Assembly: GCF_004834005.1 (NCBI RefSeq)
Contig: NZ_STFF01000004.1
Location: 611,674 to 675,673, forward strand
Direction of reading: 5' to 3'
Length of the DNA stretch: 64,000 nucleotides
Source of the DNA: Niastella caeni
Lineage (GTDB): Bacteria; Bacteroidota; Bacteroidia; Chitinophagales; Chitinophagaceae
Position 1 is the first letter of the stretch; each line of letters opens with the position of its first letter. A program made the translations under genes and the position numbers. The notes under the pieces are model-generated. The model had not been told where the DNA came from. It saw only the letters and a program-made list of their open reading frames with translations, and made no database searches. Below are positions 25,202 to 34,869 of the stretch, in pieces.

Positions 25202-26029
25202 CTACTTTAGTTCATAGGCCACGAGACTATTTTTGAAGAAGGTGGGAACATATACGATCCTGTTTTTGGCATCATATCCAATATCGGCCGTATTGATCTT
25301 TTGTGCACGCGTATCGAGCAGGTTTTGTTTGGTGCCGTCGCCTTTCACATACCAGATGGCACCAGCCCAGCAGCTAACGATATAATCTTTTCCCTTTACA
25401 TGTTCAACGCCATCGGTGCCGCCTTCCATGCCGTCGGCCAGTTTGGTGAATGTTTTATCTTTTTCTACTTTATATAAACCACCCGCATCCAGTACAAACA
25501 GGTCATTACCGTTGATCAATACGCCATTGGGCCCTTTAAGGCTATCGAGCCAGGTGGTAGCCTGCCCGTTTTCGATGCGATGAACCCTTTTAACTTTAGA
25601 ATCTGAAACGTACAATACGCCTTTTTTATCTACTGTGATATCATTCAAACGCTCAGCGCCTTCAACCGGAATGGTTTGGGCAATAGTTCCGTTTTTTATA
25701 TCTATTACGGCCACCTTATCAACATCAGCTACATACAGGTTGTTCTTATACAGCGCCATACCCTTGGGCGCCTGCAAACCGCTTACCCAATCCACCGTAA
25801 TGATCTTGCCATCGAGCCCTACTTTGCCCACAGAGCCTTTGTTATCTTTTTCCCAGGGCTGTCCATCAATATTGGACACATATATGACTTTATTCTCTGC
25901 ATCATACAATGCCCCTTCCGGCACTTTCAATAAGGAGTCTGTTTCCCATTTTTTAACAAGCTGATGTTCCTGTGCATTGGCAAACAGAGTTGCAAGGATC
26001 ACTGTCCCGGTAATAAGGTGTTTTTTCAT
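25202..26029 (-). CDS. SMP-30/gluconolactonase-like beta-propeller, exported
   Basis: A 275-residue secreted protein with signal peptide ~1-19 (ending ANA). Six propeller-type repeats are visible: LLKVPEGALYDAENKVIYVSNI, APKGMALYKNNLYVADVDKVAVIDI, RLNDITVDKKGVLYVSDS, GPNGVLINGNDLFVLDAG, GTDGVEHVKGKDYIVSCW and NTADIGYDAKNRIVYVPTF. The EG, ND and DG positions match metal ligands of SMP-30/gluconolactonase proteins, so lactone hydrolysis is possible but unproven; NHL-type scaffolds look similar. It lies 78 bases upstream of bshC in transcription order is not the case: bshC precedes it in coordinates and starts at 25123, so it could be read first with bshC downstream. Confidence 0.78.
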   Translation of the reverse strand: MKKHLITGTVILATLFANAQEHQLVKKWETDSLLKVPEGALYDAENKVIYVSNIDGQPWEKDNKGSVGKVGLDGKIITVDWVSGLQAPKGMALYKNNLYVADVDKVAVIDIKNGTIAQTIPVEGAERLNDITVDKKGVLYVSDSKVKRVHRIENGQATTWLDSLKGPNGVLINGNDLFVLDAGGLYKVEKDKTFTKLADGMEGGTDGVEHVKGKDYIVSCWAGAIWYVKGDGTKQNLLDTRAQKINTADIGYDAKNRIVYVPTFFKNSLVAYELK

Positions 26030-26061
26030 ATGTGTAGCTTATTTTGAGGGTCTAAAGATAC

Positions 26062-26169
26062 AGGTTTGTGGTTTATGGTTTGCTGTTTGTGGTTGCTGCC
26101 AACTGCCAGAATTTAACTTTGAGTCTGAAATTAAAGAACCACAAACCATAAACTACAAACAACAAACTT
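26062..26169. repeat. Inverted word-repeat element, word TTTGTGGTTTATGG
   Basis: Left arm 26062-26096 (GGTTTGTGGTTTATGGTTTG and a further copy) and right arm 26138-26167 (ACCACAAACCATAAACTACA and a further copy) are inverted around ~40 bases. The element ends right against the stop of the FAD oxidoreductase gene at 26170. Closely related words occur at 28622 and 30993, in the same position relative to gene ends. Confidence 0.85.
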
Positions 26170-27417
26170 TTAGAACCTTTCGGGCGAAAACGCCTTCAAA
26201 TCAATGCTAGGCTTCTTTTTATCGATCAGTTCTCCTACTAATTTTCCGGTTGCGGCAGCCAGTGACAAGCCCAGCATGGCATGACCGCCTGCAATAACCA
26301 GGTTGGTATATTTGCTATGATGGCCAATATAAGGCAGTCCATCGGGTGTAAGCGGCCGTAATCCATACCAGATCTTTTCTTTTGGCATTGCCTCCACCGG
26401 CAGATCGGGGTAATAGGCTTTGGCGCCATTGTAAATGGCATGCGCGCGCTTTATTAATAAAGGAGAATTGAGCCCGCTTATTTCCATAGTACCGCCCATA
26501 CGCAGATCGGCGCCCATGGGCGTCATGGCTACACGTTTATCGACTAATATCGCAGGGTAACGCAGGTTGCGTTGTACGTTCTCATACGTCATGCTATAGC
26601 CCTTGCCGGCTTGTAACAAGAGGGAAACGCCCAGCTTTTCACTTACCACCGGCAACCACGATCCACTCGCCAGCACCATTTGAGAACATTCAAATTTGCC
26701 CTGGTTCGTGATAACTGCAGTAACTGTATTTCCTTTTTTCTCAAAACCTTTTACGGTAGTGTTCAATTGTAGTTTTACTCCACTCTTTTGCAAATGCGTT
26801 TTTAATGTGCGCATGAAGTCGCCAGGATGCATGTGGCAATCTATCGGGTACAATACCCCACCCTTTACATCCACCTGCACATCAGGCTCCATGGCCTGTA
26901 CCTCCTGTGCATTTAAAATTTTGGTTTCAATATTCAGCGCAGCAGCTTCATTGGCCAGTTCTATTTCGTGTTTTTCAATAGCTGCCGATTTATACAACAT
27001 GAAGCAACCTACTTCCTGCATGCGGAAGTTATTGCCAAGGTCGTTTTTTATATCGCTGGTCAATTCACGGCTTAATTGCAGAATATCATTTAAGGGCGGA
27101 ACGTTTTGTTTTACTGTTTGCGCATTCGCCTGCTTCCAGAAGGTCATTAACCATTTGATGAGATCGAGGTTGAAGCGGGGCTTTATGTAAAACGGACTGG
27201 TTGAACTGAGCATCCAGCGCAAGCCTTGCGCAACTATTCCGGGCGTAGCGAGTGGAACAAAGTGACTGGGCGATACGTAACCGGCATTGCCAAAAGAAGT
27301 GCCATCGGTAATGTCGCCCTTTTCAATAACCGTTACTTCGTATCCTTCTTTCTGTAAGTAATATGCGCAGCAAAGACCAATTACTCCGGCGCCTATTATC
27401 GTTACATTTTTACTCAT
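26170..27417 (-). CDS. FAD-dependent D-amino-acid oxidoreductase, probable D-hydroxyproline dehydrogenase
   Basis: DadA-like flavoenzyme of 415 residues. The FAD Rossmann motif is at the start (VTIIGAGVIGLCCAYYLQKEGYEVTVIEKGD), VLASGSWLPVVSEKLG lies near 245, and the C-terminal FAD/substrate motif is WYGLRPLTPDGLPYIG (~345) with NLVIAGGHAMLGLSLAAATG. By sequence alone it could act on several D-amino acids. Its place between SMP-30 and a hydroxyproline epimerase, in the same direction as an oxoglutarate semialdehyde dehydrogenase, points to oxidation of cis-4-hydroxy-D-proline to pyrroline-4-hydroxy-2-carboxylate. Confidence 0.85.
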   Translation of the reverse strand: MSKNVTIIGAGVIGLCCAYYLQKEGYEVTVIEKGDITDGTSFGNAGYVSPSHFVPLATPGIVAQGLRWMLSSTSPFYIKPRFNLDLIKWLMTFWKQANAQTVKQNVPPLNDILQLSRELTSDIKNDLGNNFRMQEVGCFMLYKSAAIEKHEIELANEAAALNIETKILNAQEVQAMEPDVQVDVKGGVLYPIDCHMHPGDFMRTLKTHLQKSGVKLQLNTTVKGFEKKGNTVTAVITNQGKFECSQMVLASGSWLPVVSEKLGVSLLLQAGKGYSMTYENVQRNLRYPAILVDKRVAMTPMGADLRMGGTMEISGLNSPLLIKRAHAIYNGAKAYYPDLPVEAMPKEKIWYGLRPLTPDGLPYIGHHSKYTNLVIAGGHAMLGLSLAAATGKLVGELIDKKKPSIDLKAFSPERF

Positions 27418-27438
27418 GTTTATTGTTTGGTTGTATAA

Positions 27439-27552
27439 ACTAGCGGAATATGGCTAGTAGCTAGTGGTAAGTGGCTAGTGGGATTTTAAATTCGAAGCTC
27501 GATACTTTCTACTGGCTTTCTCCTACTCGCTACTCGCTATTTACTACTCGCT
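27439..27552. repeat. Inverted word-repeat element, words GCTAGTAG/GCGAGTAG
   Basis: The left arm 27439-27482 reads ACTAGCGG...GGCTAGTAGCTAGTGG with further copies. The right arm 27505-27552 reads CTTTCTACTGGC...CCTACTCGCTACTCGC with further copies. The arms are inverted around ~22 bases. It lies between the FAD oxidoreductase start and the epimerase stop, ending 3 bases short of the latter. Confidence 0.8.
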
Positions 27553-27554
27553 CT

Positions 27555-28556
27555 TTAAATTACCTGAAACCCATACGCATACGGATCGTCATCCGGGTCA
27601 ATGGAAATGGTATTGTACCCATACACCTTGGCCCATCCCTCTATGCTTGGACGAATAGCCGGCTTTCCGGCTACCGTAGTTTCTTCTTCAATACGGCCAA
27701 CGAACTGCGACCCGATGATGCTTTCATGTATAAAGGCATCGCCCTTTTTCAATTTACCTTTTGCATACCATTGTGCCATGCGGGCTGAAGTACCGGTTCC
27801 GCAAGGAGAACGATCAATGGCTTTATCTCCGTAAAAGACCGCATTGCGGGCCGTTGCATTTTTATCAATTACAGAACCAGTCCATAAGATATGTGAACAA
27901 CCATTAATGGTTGGGTTCTCCGGATGTACAAACTGGTATTGCGCGTTTATTCGTTTGCGTAATTCACGCGCCCAGGCGATCAATTGATCGGCGCCATAAT
28001 GTTCCAGCCCTTTAAAATTAGCCTGCACATCAACGATCGCATAAAAATTACCACCATACGAAACGTCAATGGTGAGTTCACCCAAATCGGGGCAAGTCAC
28101 TTGTAAGCCTTCTGCTGCCAGGTAAGCCGGTACATTCACGAGCTCGACGCTTTTTACTTTTTTGCCTTCCTGTTTATAGCTGATCATTACCAGGCCGGCT
28201 GGTGTTTCCAACCGCACGCTACCAGGTACTTTAGGCGCTATCAATCCTTCTTCAATAGCAATGGTAATTGTGCCAATGGTACCGTGGCCGCACATTGGTA
28301 AACAACCGCTGGTTTCAATGAAGAGAACGGCTATGTCGTTTTGCGGATCGTGCGCCGGATACAGGATACTGCCACTCATCATGTCGTGGCCGCGTGGTTC
28401 AAACATCAGGCCTTTACGGATCCAGTCATATTCCTTTAAAAAATGCTGGCGTTTTTCACTCATGTTCTTTCCTTCCAGTACAGGACCTCCACCGGCTACC
28501 AGGCGTACCGGGTTACCGCAAGTATGTGCATCGATACAGAAAAAAGTTTTCTTCAT
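27555..28556 (-). CDS. 4-hydroxyproline 2-epimerase (proline racemase family)
   Basis: A 333-residue cofactor-free epimerase converting trans-4-hydroxy-L-proline to cis-4-hydroxy-D-proline. Both catalytic cysteines are present: Cys89 in MCGHGTIG and Cys252 in DRSPCGTGTSARM. Retention of the second Cys separates it from trans-3-hydroxyproline dehydratases, which have Thr there. Further family signatures are ETPAGLV (~117) and NAVFYGDKAIDRSP (~238). Proline racemase is the other possibility; the neighbouring D-amino-acid dehydrogenase and semialdehyde dehydrogenase favour hydroxyproline. Confidence 0.9.
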   Translation of the reverse strand: MKKTFFCIDAHTCGNPVRLVAGGGPVLEGKNMSEKRQHFLKEYDWIRKGLMFEPRGHDMMSGSILYPAHDPQNDIAVLFIETSGCLPMCGHGTIGTITIAIEEGLIAPKVPGSVRLETPAGLVMISYKQEGKKVKSVELVNVPAYLAAEGLQVTCPDLGELTIDVSYGGNFYAIVDVQANFKGLEHYGADQLIAWARELRKRINAQYQFVHPENPTINGCSHILWTGSVIDKNATARNAVFYGDKAIDRSPCGTGTSARMAQWYAKGKLKKGDAFIHESIIGSQFVGRIEEETTVAGKPAIRPSIEGWAKVYGYNTISIDPDDDPYAYGFQVI

Positions 28557-28621
28557 GGACCGCGAGTAAAGTAGTAAAAAATTAGTAATGAAAATAAATT
28601 TCTATGCCGCAAGAAACCGCA

Positions 28622-28775
28622 ATATGGTTTGTGGTTTATGGTTTGTGGTTTGTTGTTCTTTAAGTCAGGATTTCTGAGTGGTTTTGGGCCGATGCCTATT
28701 GCGATTTCCGAAATTTCAGGTAAAACCTCAAAGCGCGCCAGCAACCACAAACGACAAACTACAAACTACAAACTG
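28622..28775. repeat. Inverted word-repeat element, word TTTGTGGTTTATGG
   Basis: Left arm 28622-28660 (ATGGTTTGTGGTTTATGG and further copies) and right arm 28741-28775 (GCAACCACAAACGACAAACT and further copies) flank about 80 unique bases. The right arm overlaps the last codon and the TAG stop (28766-28768) of the aldehyde dehydrogenase gene. Confidence 0.85.
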
Positions 28776-30247
28776 GCCTTCGTTACCACATCATTCACCG
28801 TTCTCCAAATATCTAAAGGATTATTATTCTTTAATTCCTCTGGCAAAAGACTATCAGGCCAGTTTTGATAAGCAATCGGGCGGGCAAATCGTTTGATGCC
28901 ATCTGCGCCTACAGAGGTAAATCGCGAATCGGTTGTTGCCGGGAAAGGACCGCCATGGTGCATGCTTAAACATACTTCCACGCCGGTAGGAACGCCGTTC
29001 ACAATAAATCGTCCACAAATATTTTTTACGGCTTCCACCAGTTCATCATTATCTGTAATATCTTTTTCAGTGGCCATCAGGGTGGCGGTTAATTGTCCTT
29101 CCAAATGCCGTACAACTTCCAGCAATTCCCCTTTGTCTTTACAACGAATGACAATTGAATATGGGCCAAATACCTCCTGGTGTAAGATGGGATTGTTTAG
29201 GAACGCTTCGCCGCTGGCAGAAGCAATGGTAGGTATTCCCTGGTTGGCCGCAGCCTGTGCATCGCTTATAGCTACTGTTTGTACCTGTTGTTGCGATAAG
29301 GCGCGAGCCCTGTTCTCCGCATAATTTTTTGAAATGCCGGGGTGCAGCATAGTGCCCGGGCTTATTGCTTTTATTTCATTGCCCAAAGTAGTAATGAATT
29401 GTTGCAGTTCATCGCCTTCAATGCCGAAGATCAATCCGGGATTGGTGCAGAATTGTCCAACCCCCAGCGTAATAGAGCCGGCATACATCTTCGCCACATC
29501 AACTGCACTCTGTTTCAATTTTTCAGGGAACAGGAACACGGGATTCACACTACCCATTTCTGCAAACACGGGAATCGGCTCTTTGCGTTGGTTTGCCCAA
29601 TCGAACAAGGCTTTGCCACCGAGATACGAACCGGTAAAACCAACTGCTTTGGTATGAGGATGCGTTACCAGCGCCTTTCCTACTTCCTGCGAAACGCCGT
29701 GTACGTGCGCAAAAACGCCGTTAGGCAGGTTGCATTTGCCGGCTGCTTTCAATATGGCTTGTGCTACTAATTCAGAAGTTTGAGCATGCGCCGGATGTGC
29801 TTTTACAATAACCGGGCAACCGGCTGCAAAAGCACAGGCTGTATCGCCGCCTGCAGTGGAATAAGCGAATGGAAAATTACTGGCGCCAAATACGACAACC
29901 GGGCCCAAAGGGATCAGCATTTTGCGGAGATCTGGTTTGGGTGGCGTTTTAGAAGCATTCGCCGTATCGATCCTTGCTTCAAGCCATTCTCCCCTTTCAC
30001 AGGCATCTGCATAACTGGTTAGCTGGAACATGGTGCGGGCCCTTTCATTGCGTAAACGCGCCTCGGGCAAATTGGTTTCCCGCATAGCGGTTTGTATCAA
30101 TTCATCGCCTGCATTTTCAAGTTCCACCGCAATGCTGCGCATAAATTGCGCCCTTTCTTTTAACGAACACTTCCGGTATTGATGAAAAGCCTGCCATGCA
30201 TTATTCAGTGCCTGATCTATCTCGTGTGAAGAAGCATCTTTAAACAT
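28766..30247 (-). CDS. 2,5-dioxovalerate (alpha-ketoglutarate semialdehyde) dehydrogenase
   Basis: Aldehyde dehydrogenase of 493 residues, closest in motif layout to the KGSADH group of the hydroxyproline pathway, which oxidises 2,5-dioxopentanoate to 2-oxoglutarate with NAD(P). Seen: FGASNFPFAYSTAGGDTACAF (~120), FTGSYLGGKALFDWA (~204), the general base Glu230 in VFAEMGSVNP and the catalytic Cys267 in GQFCTNPG. It is the first gene of the three-gene catabolic run. The last codon and the stop (TTG TAG) are encoded by the arm of an inverted word-repeat. A good TAnnTTTG promoter lies ~30 bases upstream. Confidence 0.88.
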   Translation of the reverse strand: MFKDASSHEIDQALNNAWQAFHQYRKCSLKERAQFMRSIAVELENAGDELIQTAMRETNLPEARLRNERARTMFQLTSYADACERGEWLEARIDTANASKTPPKPDLRKMLIPLGPVVVFGASNFPFAYSTAGGDTACAFAAGCPVIVKAHPAHAQTSELVAQAILKAAGKCNLPNGVFAHVHGVSQEVGKALVTHPHTKAVGFTGSYLGGKALFDWANQRKEPIPVFAEMGSVNPVFLFPEKLKQSAVDVAKMYAGSITLGVGQFCTNPGLIFGIEGDELQQFITTLGNEIKAISPGTMLHPGISKNYAENRARALSQQQVQTVAISDAQAAANQGIPTIASASGEAFLNNPILHQEVFGPYSIVIRCKDKGELLEVVRHLEGQLTATLMATEKDITDNDELVEAVKNICGRFIVNGVPTGVEVCLSMHHGGPFPATTDSRFTSVGADGIKRFARPIAYQNWPDSLLPEELKNNNPLDIWRTVNDVVTKASL

Positions 30248-30277
30248 AGTTAATGTATTTACCGTTGTATCGGGTTA

Positions 30278-30305
30278 CAAAGGTATTATACATTCCTTTA
30301 ACCAA
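30278..30305 (-). promoter_or_regulatory. Putative promoter of the hydroxyproline genes
   Basis: On the minus strand, TTG (30303-30305), a 17-base spacer and TACCTTTG (30278-30285) fit the Bacteroidota consensus TTG-N17-23-TAnnTTTG exactly. The -7 box lies 30 bases upstream of the aldehyde dehydrogenase ATG. Confidence 0.55.
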
Positions 30306-30402
30306 TATCCCTGCGTGAAATATTGAAGCTAAATTGATAATTATTGTTAATTGGTGGGATTGTTACAGCGCTTTCGCCATGGCTTCGGCGGGCGATGCCG
30401 GA

Positions 30403-30440
30403 TTAACAGGAAAGAAAGAAGATCTTTCTTTCACTGTTAA
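30403..30440. other. Strong 17-bp inverted repeat (hairpin)
   Basis: TTAACAG plus GAAAGAAAGA (30403-30419) pairs with TCTTTCTTTC plus CTGTTAA (30423-30440), interrupted only by one bulged A at 30433 and closed by a 3-base loop AGA. It lies ~155 bases upstream of the aldehyde dehydrogenase start. It could be an operator for a dimeric regulator or an RNA hairpin; no T-run supports a terminator. Confidence 0.75.
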
Positions 30441-30992
30441 CTTATTCCGGGATATGCTGGCTTTACAGCATAAATGAATAATCAGAACCTAAACCCTCTG
30501 TTTGGAGAGTTGCTACTAATGATAACAAAGCAAATTAACCTGGCTCAAATTTACCGGCTAAATAAACTACTTTATAATTTTAGTTTGTGTATTTATTATT
30601 TTTTTTTGTTAATGGTATGTCACATTTATTTAATTAATTAGGACTGCAAACTTTTTTTAGCACCTAATAAAATAAAGAGGCAGGCACATGAGGTTGTGCG
30701 CCTGCCCGTGTGGATAACATACAGTAAAAAAAATATCGTCGCACTACTAAATTATCCACTGTAATGCCCGGTATAGATCTGCTTCGTAAACCTTTCCGGA
30801 TTTGCCATTGCCTCCATTGAGCCAATTAGTAAACTATCGATTAATGGACTATTGATTAACGGAACCTCTAATTTGAATGACGAATATTACTGTGAAAATA
30901 TTTGATCATTGATCTTTCAATGTAAAATATTTACAATGCGAAGGTATTGCTAAATAAATATGGCTGCAATACAACTTTGTGGTAATAATTAT

Positions 30993-31117
30993 TAGTTTAT
31001 GGTTTATAGTTTATTGTTTATAGTTAGTTCCGGGGTGAGATGTTGGAGGTTACAAATAACAAAACTGCTGCATGTAATGAGCCTGCCCGAACTGCAGCAA
31101 CAACCACAAACTACAAA

Positions 31118-31120
<3 letters not shown>
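30993..31120. repeat. Inverted word-repeat element, word TTTATGGTTTATAG
   Basis: Left arm 30993-31026 (AGTTTATGGTTTATAGTTTA and further copies) and right arm 31098-31120 (CAACAACCACAAACTACA and end) are inverted around ~70 bases that contain a further TGCTGCA/TGCAGCA pair. The right arm ends on the TAG stop of rimO (31118-31120). Confidence 0.85.
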
Positions 31121-32428
<1,308 letters not shown>

Positions 32429-32437
32429 ATAAGGGCG

Positions 32438-32468
32438 CAAAGGTACTAAAGAAAGCTGCACGCTGCAA
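32438..32468 (-). promoter_or_regulatory. Putative rimO promoter
   Basis: On the minus strand TTG (32466-32468), 20 bases and TACCTTTG (32438-32445) fit the Bacteroidota promoter consensus. The -7 box ends only 9 bases before the rimO ATG, which implies a very short leader. The -33 TTG lies within the GCTTGCAGC word repeat. Confidence 0.45.
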
Positions 32469-32612
32469 GCTTCAAGCTACAAGCAAATACAAAGAACCAA
32501 TTTCCAAAACCTCAAATCACAAAAAACCTGGTTACTTAACCCAATTTAAGGTTGAGGTTTCGCGATTTAATATTTGTGATTTTATAATGTGATTTGTTAT
32601 TTGAAATTTTGG
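32463..32612. repeat. Word repeats: GCTGCAAGCTTCAAGC run and inverted CAAATCACAAA element
   Basis: A short GCTGCAAGCTTCAAGC run (32463-32485) adjoins an inverted element: left arm 32497-32525 (CCAATTTCCAAAACCTCA and CAAATCACAAA) and right arm 32569-32612 (TTTGTGATTTTATAATG and on to GAAATTTTGG). Together with ~170 further bases up to 32781 this makes the 350-base space between the divergent rimO and outer-membrane protein genes. No other gene was seen there. Confidence 0.8.
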
Positions 32613-32781
32613 TTGCCCGCCCAACAATTGTTAAACTCTTTGTGTTTTACGGGTTTAGGTGTAATATTGCGCAGCCTATTGTAGTAAAGGGTATTGAGGC
32701 TGAGGCGCTTATACTTGTTTTTAAATTATGTACGATTTGGCATAGTTTTTAAAAGTGTTATTGACCAAACATTGAATATTT

Positions 32782-33264
32782 ATGAAAAGAATCGTTGCTC
32801 TTTTAGGCTTAATGACCCTTTTGACCGTTTCCCGTACCCAGGCCCAGTCCATGGGATCAGAATATCGCACTGCTATTGGTGCTAAATTCTGGCCTGGTGG
32901 TTTAACTGTAAAACATTTTATCCGCGATAACCGGGCTTTGGAAGGCATTGCCTATTTCTGGGGACATGGTTTTCGTTTTACCGGTTTATATGAAGTGCAC
33001 GGTGATATCAATGGCGCCCCAGGCCTGAAATGGTATGTTGGCCCCGGCGCCCACTTTGGTGTTTACAATGAACGCTGGCATCGTAATGGTGAATATTATG
33101 ATGATGGCGATGCTTCATTGGGTGTTGACGGCGTACTGGGCCTCGATTACAAGATCAACGGCGCTCCTATTGCCCTGAGCCTTGATATTAATCCTTATGT
33201 AGAGTTCCTGAATGGCGCTTATGTTGGTGTTTGGGGTGGATTAGGCATCAAGTTTACCTTCTAA
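32782..33264 (+). CDS. Small outer-membrane beta-barrel protein
   Basis: A 160-residue exported protein with signal peptide ~1-22 (ending TQAQ). The mature part alternates aromatic and small residues in amphipathic strands (RTAIGAKFWPGGLTVKHF, GLKWYVGPGAHFGVY, IALSLDINPYVEFL, AYVGVWGGLGIKFTF) and ends in a C-terminal Phe, typical of eight-stranded OmpA/OmpW-size barrels. Function unknown. It is transcribed opposite to its neighbours and separates rimO from ftsY, which are usually adjacent in Bacteroidota. A strong terminator follows. Confidence 0.8.
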   Translation: MKRIVALLGLMTLLTVSRTQAQSMGSEYRTAIGAKFWPGGLTVKHFIRDNRALEGIAYFWGHGFRFTGLYEVHGDINGAPGLKWYVGPGAHFGVYNERWHRNGEYYDDGDASLGVDGVLGLDYKINGAPIALSLDINPYVEFLNGAYVGVWGGLGIKFTF

Positions 33265-33286
33265 GAGGATTTGAAAATGCATTAAA

Positions 33287-33321
33287 TAAAAAACGTCCCG
33301 GGCTTCGGGACGTTTTTTTAT
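33287..33321 (+). terminator. Rho-independent terminator
   Basis: AAAAAACGTCCCG and CGGGACGTTTTTTT form a stem around GGCTTC with a seven-T tail, 25 bases after the outer-membrane protein stop. The A-run upstream means it may also work on the minus strand for ftsY (bidirectional). Confidence 0.9.
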
Positions 33322-33345
33322 TTATAAGATGTTTGGTTTTTAATG

Positions 33346-34305
33346 TCACCCCAACTTAAACAAACTGTCTACAAACTCATGTTTGTCGAAGACCAGCAGG
33401 TCTTCCATTTTCTCACCTACTCCTATGAACTTCACCGGTATTTTAAATTGATTGGCGATGGCCAGCACCACACCACCTTTAGCCGTTCCATCGAGTTTGG
33501 TAATGGCGAGAGCCGATACATCGGTGGTGGCTGTAAAATGTTTCGCCTGCTCTAAAGCGTTTTGTCCGGTAGAACCATCGAGCACCAGCAGTACTTCATG
33601 CGGCGCTTCGGGGATCTGTTTTTGAATCACCCGGCGGATCTTACCCAGTTCATCCATCAGGTGGGCTTTGTTGTGTAACCGGCCGGCGGTGTCGATAATG
33701 ATCACATCAACGCCTTTGGCCAGACCGCTTTGCACGGTATCGAAGGCTACTGAAGCCGGGTCGGAACCCATGGCTTGTTTTACGATGGGAACACCTACCC
33801 GATCACTCCAGATGGTTAGCTGGTCAACTGCAGCAGCGCGGAAGGTATCTGCGGCGCCCAGCAAAACCGACTTACCGGCTTTTTTGAAATTATACGCCAG
33901 TTTACCGATGGTAGTGGTCTTTCCTACCCCATTCACTCCAACCACCAGCATTACATAGGGCCTGGTAGGCAGTTCGGTATTGAAACTATAGGAATTACTT
34001 TCCGGAGCATCTACTAATATTGCTTCAATTTCTTGTTGTAATATCCTGTTCAGCTCGTTGGTATTGAGATATTTGTCTTTTGCTACACGTTGTTCTATGC
34101 GTCCAATGATCTGAACGGTGGTATCAATGCCCACATCGGCGCTTACCAGGGCGTCTTCGAGGTTATCGAGCACTTCTTCATCTACTGTACTTTTGCCGGC
34201 AATGGCTTTGGTGATCTTCGACAGAAATCCTTCTTTGGTTTTCTGCAGTCCCTGGTCGAGCGATTCTTTTTCTTTTTTACCAAACAACTTCCCGAAAAAA
34301 CTCAT
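33346..34305 (-). CDS. ftsY: Signal recognition particle receptor FtsY
   Basis: SRP-GTPase of 319 residues that docks the SRP-ribosome complex at the inner membrane. It has a short N-terminal A region (KKEKESLDQ), the NG domain with four-helix N part (~20-100), G1 GVNGVGKTTTIGKLA (~121), the DTFRAAA insertion-box motif (~150), G3 DTAGRLHNK (~203) and G4 TKLDG (~267). The lack of a long acidic A domain is normal for Bacteroidota. It is downstream of the L28-L33-DUF4295 operon, a conserved arrangement, though here yqgE and a terminator lie between. Confidence 0.97.
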   Translation of the reverse strand: MSFFGKLFGKKEKESLDQGLQKTKEGFLSKITKAIAGKSTVDEEVLDNLEDALVSADVGIDTTVQIIGRIEQRVAKDKYLNTNELNRILQQEIEAILVDAPESNSYSFNTELPTRPYVMLVVGVNGVGKTTTIGKLAYNFKKAGKSVLLGAADTFRAAAVDQLTIWSDRVGVPIVKQAMGSDPASVAFDTVQSGLAKGVDVIIIDTAGRLHNKAHLMDELGKIRRVIQKQIPEAPHEVLLVLDGSTGQNALEQAKHFTATTDVSALAITKLDGTAKGGVVLAIANQFKIPVKFIGVGEKMEDLLVFDKHEFVDSLFKLG

Positions 34306-34365
34306 TTTCCTGATTTTAAGGCTAAGATAATTGATTTATGATCGTTAATCGGCAATCAGGCTTTT

Positions 34366-34818
34366 TTAAAGCTGTGCCGAAAATGGATCTCCGGTTTCCT
34401 GCACAGCCCAGCTACCTTCCGCTATTTCTTCGTCAAGCTCATGGTGATCCCAGCCGCAATAGCCTAAAAATATCATGCAATCTTTCTCGGTAATAATTTG
34501 ATTGTTAATATGTATCACGGCTTGCTTAAAATTTCCCCCAAAGTAAATGTTATCGGTTACCGGTACTCCTCCTTCTATTAGATCTGGCCGTTGATGTATA
34601 AAATACAGGTGCTCCTGGTCTACCGGACCGCCCAGGTATATTGGAAAAGGTTTTATGGTTTTAAACTCTTCCAGTTCGTTTAGCTTTCTGGGGAATTTTT
34701 GATTAACCACAAAGCCCATAGCTCCCTTGTCGTTGTATTCGGTAATAAAAACCACTGAATTTTCAAAAACGGTATCATTTAGCAGGGAGGTGCTTTTTAA
34801 AAAGAGTCCTGGTTTCAT
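34366..34818 (-). CDS. YqgE/AlgH family protein (UPF0301)
   Basis: A 150-residue cytosolic protein of the UPF0301 family, starting at MKPGLFLKSTSLLNDTVFENSVV. Conserved segments are GAMGFVVNQ (~40), YLGGPVDQEHLYFIH (~70) and FLGYCGWDHHELDEEIAEGSW (~120). The family's role is not firmly known; AlgH was linked to alginate regulation in Pseudomonas. An upstream ATG at 34872 would add 18 residues resembling no family member and would run into the terminator region, so the start at 34818 is preferred. It lies 60 bases upstream of ftsY. Confidence 0.92.
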   Translation of the reverse strand: MKPGLFLKSTSLLNDTVFENSVVFITEYNDKGAMGFVVNQKFPRKLNELEEFKTIKPFPIYLGGPVDQEHLYFIHQRPDLIEGGVPVTDNIYFGGNFKQAVIHINNQIITEKDCMIFLGYCGWDHHELDEEIAEGSWAVQETGDPFSAQL

Positions 34819-34869
34819 GAAGCGAAGGTAATTTAACAACGGGAGAAACGGGGAGACATTGGTGAAATG

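Larger units (their letters stand above)
30248..31117. other. 870-base intergenic region
   Basis: No convincing gene in six frames. The region holds, in order: the putative promoter for the aldehyde dehydrogenase gene (30278-30305), a strong inverted repeat (30403-30440), an AT-rich stretch with a T9 run near 30601, a GGCAGGC/GCCTGCC hairpin (30679-30705) and the inverted word-repeat that ends on the rimO stop (30993-31120). It may contain a regulator-binding site or an unrecognised small RNA, or be the remains of a lost gene such as the missing hydroxyproline deaminase; I see no direct evidence for any of these. Confidence 0.6.

Noticed and set aside
27555..28556. trans-3-hydroxy-L-proline dehydratase
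   Set aside because: That enzyme has Thr in place of the second catalytic Cys; here DRSPCGTG keeps the Cys.
30679..30705. Rho-independent terminator at the GGCAGGC/GCCTGCC hairpin
   Set aside because: The stem is fair, but no T-run follows on either strand within the usual distance and no gene ends nearby.
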